A DNA stretch of 8,325 bases from Tannerella sp. GTDB taxonomy: Bacteria; Bacteroidota; Bacteroidia; Bacteroidales; Tannerellaceae. The notes below the pieces were generated by a model. The model saw only the letters and a program-made list of their open reading frames with translations, had not been told where the DNA came from and made no database searches. The position numbers were made by a program, and so were the translations under genes. This document shows positions 8,030 through 8,325 of this stretch, one piece after another. Where the stretch lies: contig JAITPL010000224.1 of the NCBI GenBank assembly GCA_031289445.1, positions 1 through 8,325 of the forward strand. Reading direction: 5' to 3'. Every line of letters starts with the position of its first letter. Within the stretch, counting starts at the first letter, position 1.

Positions 8030-8057
8030 AAGAAGGTAGAAATTAGAAGGTAGAAAT
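8030..8057 (+). repeat. Four tandem 7-bp repeats of the same family after the permease gene
   Basis: AAGAAGG, TAGAAAT, TAGAAGG and TAGAAAT follow each other in perfect 7-bp phase, starting 11 bases after the stop codon. They match the units at 7253-7301, so the permease gene is bracketed by one repeat family in the same orientation. Confidence 0.8.
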
Positions 8058-8060
8058 TGG

Positions 8061-8083
8061 TTGCGCACATAACAATGGCGCAA
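8061..8083 (+). terminator. Inverted repeat, weak candidate operon terminator
   Basis: TTGCGC and GCGCAA form a perfect 6-bp stem around an 11-base loop, 42 bases after the last stop codon. This is where an operon terminator would be expected, but no T-run follows (GCACAATCCT). It is a poor intrinsic terminator and may be only another palindrome of this region. Confidence 0.3.
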
Positions 8084-8085
8084 GC

Positions 8086-8098
8086 ACAATCCTATTGT
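8086..8098. repeat. Small hairpin ACAAT-CCT-ATTGT
   Basis: A perfect 5-bp stem with a 3-base loop. Its form (CAAT-NNN-ATTG core) is close to the CAATC-GTG-GATTG hairpin inside each unit of the tandem array 120 bases downstream, so the two may share an origin. Confidence 0.4.
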
Positions 8099-8110
8099 AA
8101 TCGTGTAGGA

Positions 8111-8160
8111 GCGATCCCTTGCGGTCGCCCTTGATAATGTTTGGGTGATCCTGGCTCACC
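8111..8160. repeat. REP-like pair of palindromes
   Basis: Two imperfect hairpins lie side by side. The first is GCGATC (8111-8116), a 6-base loop, and GGTCGC (8123-8128), with one G-T pair and partial outward extension. The second is GGTGA (8144-8148), a 7-base loop, and TCACC (8156-8160). The GC-rich stems in an AT-richer intergenic region, around a CCTTGC-type loop, look like an interspersed REP/BIME-type palindromic element. Membership of a genome-wide family is inferred and not visible in this window alone. Confidence 0.5.
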
Positions 8161-8174
8161 GGTAAAACCCTGTG

Positions 8175-8187
8175 TTTGATAATCAAA
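8175..8187. repeat. AT-rich palindrome TTTGA-TAA-TCAAA
   Basis: A perfect 5-bp stem with a 3-base loop, followed on the + strand by an A-run. The A-run is on the wrong side to make a terminator for a gene arriving from the right on the minus strand. It could be an edge of the REP-like element or a protein-binding site; neither is supported. Confidence 0.3.
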
Positions 8188-8206
8188 AAAACATGTATTT
8201 ATATAA

Positions 8207-8222
8207 ATTGGCATGTTCCAAT
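8207..8222. repeat. Hairpin at the array boundary
   Basis: ATTGG (8207-8211) and CCAAT (8218-8222) pair across a 6-base loop. The right arm is the first five bases of the first 21-bp unit, so this hairpin marks the left border of the array. Confidence 0.35.
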
Positions 8223-8325
8223 CGTGGATTGTCATCTGCCAATCGTAGATTGTCATCTGCCAATCGTGGATTGTCATCTGCCAATCGTGGATTGTCATCT
8301 GCCAATCGTGGATTGTCATCTGCCA
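8218..8325. repeat. 21-bp tandem array, running off the window
   Basis: Five complete 21-bp units start at 8218, 8239, 8260, 8281 and 8302, and the first three bases of a sixth reach the window edge. Each unit is CCAATCGTGGATTG followed by TCATCTG. The units are identical except for one G-to-A change at 8247 in unit 2. Each contains a perfect 5-bp inverted repeat, CAATC (loop GTG) GATTG, and the single change falls in that loop. There are no unique spacers, so it is not a CRISPR array. The high identity points to recent expansion or ongoing homogenisation. Confidence 0.93.

Larger units (their letters stand above)
8020..8325. other. Gene-free repeat- and palindrome-rich region
   Basis: These ~306 bases after the last gene contain no credible coding sequence. 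In order they hold four heptads (8030-8057), an inverted repeat (8061-8083), a small hairpin (8086-8098), a REP-like palindrome pair (8111-8160), an AT-rich palindrome (8175-8187), a hairpin abutting the array (8207-8222) and a 21-bp tandem array (8218 to the window edge). A minus-strand reading frame at 8092-8319 is made entirely of this repeat material and is judged spurious. No clear promoter was found. Confidence 0.8.

Noticed and set aside
8061..8083. Strong intrinsic terminator for the operon
   Set aside because: The 6-bp stem has an 11-base loop and no T-run after it, so it is kept only as a weak candidate.
8136..8146. Bacteroidota-type promoter -7 element near taatgtttg
   Set aside because: The spacing between TA and TTTG is three bases instead of two, no clear TTTG box lies at the right upstream distance, and no gene follows within the window.
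8092..8319. Minus-strand reading frame encoding repeated M-T-I-H-D-W-Q heptapeptides
   Set aside because: It is made wholly of the 21-bp array and the REP-like palindromes. A 21-bp unit necessarily gives a 7-residue repeat, and five of the six frames lack stops within the unit. It could only be real if a longer gene enters from the right, which cannot be seen here.
8218..8325. CRISPR array
   Set aside because: The units are directly contiguous, with no unique spacers, and no cas-like gene is present.

Overview
The window reads as a piece of a Bacteroidota chromosome. This is inferred from start codons preceded by A-rich tracts instead of clear Shine-Dalgarno sequences, from the tandem RND permease style, and from the short AT-rich repeats between genes; the genus cannot be told. 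All three genes lie on the + strand and fill 1-8019. The last ~300 bases hold no credible gene but are packed with repeats and palindromes.

Layout. 1-2559 is the 3' part of an RND efflux permease gene whose start lies left of the window. 2556-7247 overlaps it by 4 bases (ATGA) and encodes an unusual 1563-residue protein: a complete 12-TM RND permease, a membrane-spanning linker, and a complete ABC-type ATPase with its C-terminal accessory region. 7303-8019 encodes a six-TM ABC-2-type permease, the expected membrane partner for that ATPase. The 55-base gap before it is almost wholly seven perfect 7-bp repeats (TAGAAGT-like), and four more units of the same family follow the gene. From 8061 a chain of small palindromes, including a REP-like pair, leads into a 21-bp tandem array, each unit holding a short hairpin, which runs off the right edge.

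How it may work. The two RND subunits look co-translated and may form a mixed permease assembly. The ABC ATPase is covalently attached to the second RND subunit and probably also drives the ABC-2 permease encoded next. The operon would therefore join a proton-driven RND module and an ATP-driven ABC module in one inner-membrane export machine. Substrate and coupling cannot be read from the sequence. An adaptor (membrane fusion) protein and outer-membrane channel would be expected upstream, outside the window. The fused architecture, with TM helices apparently inserted into the start of the ABC fold, is the most interesting feature here.
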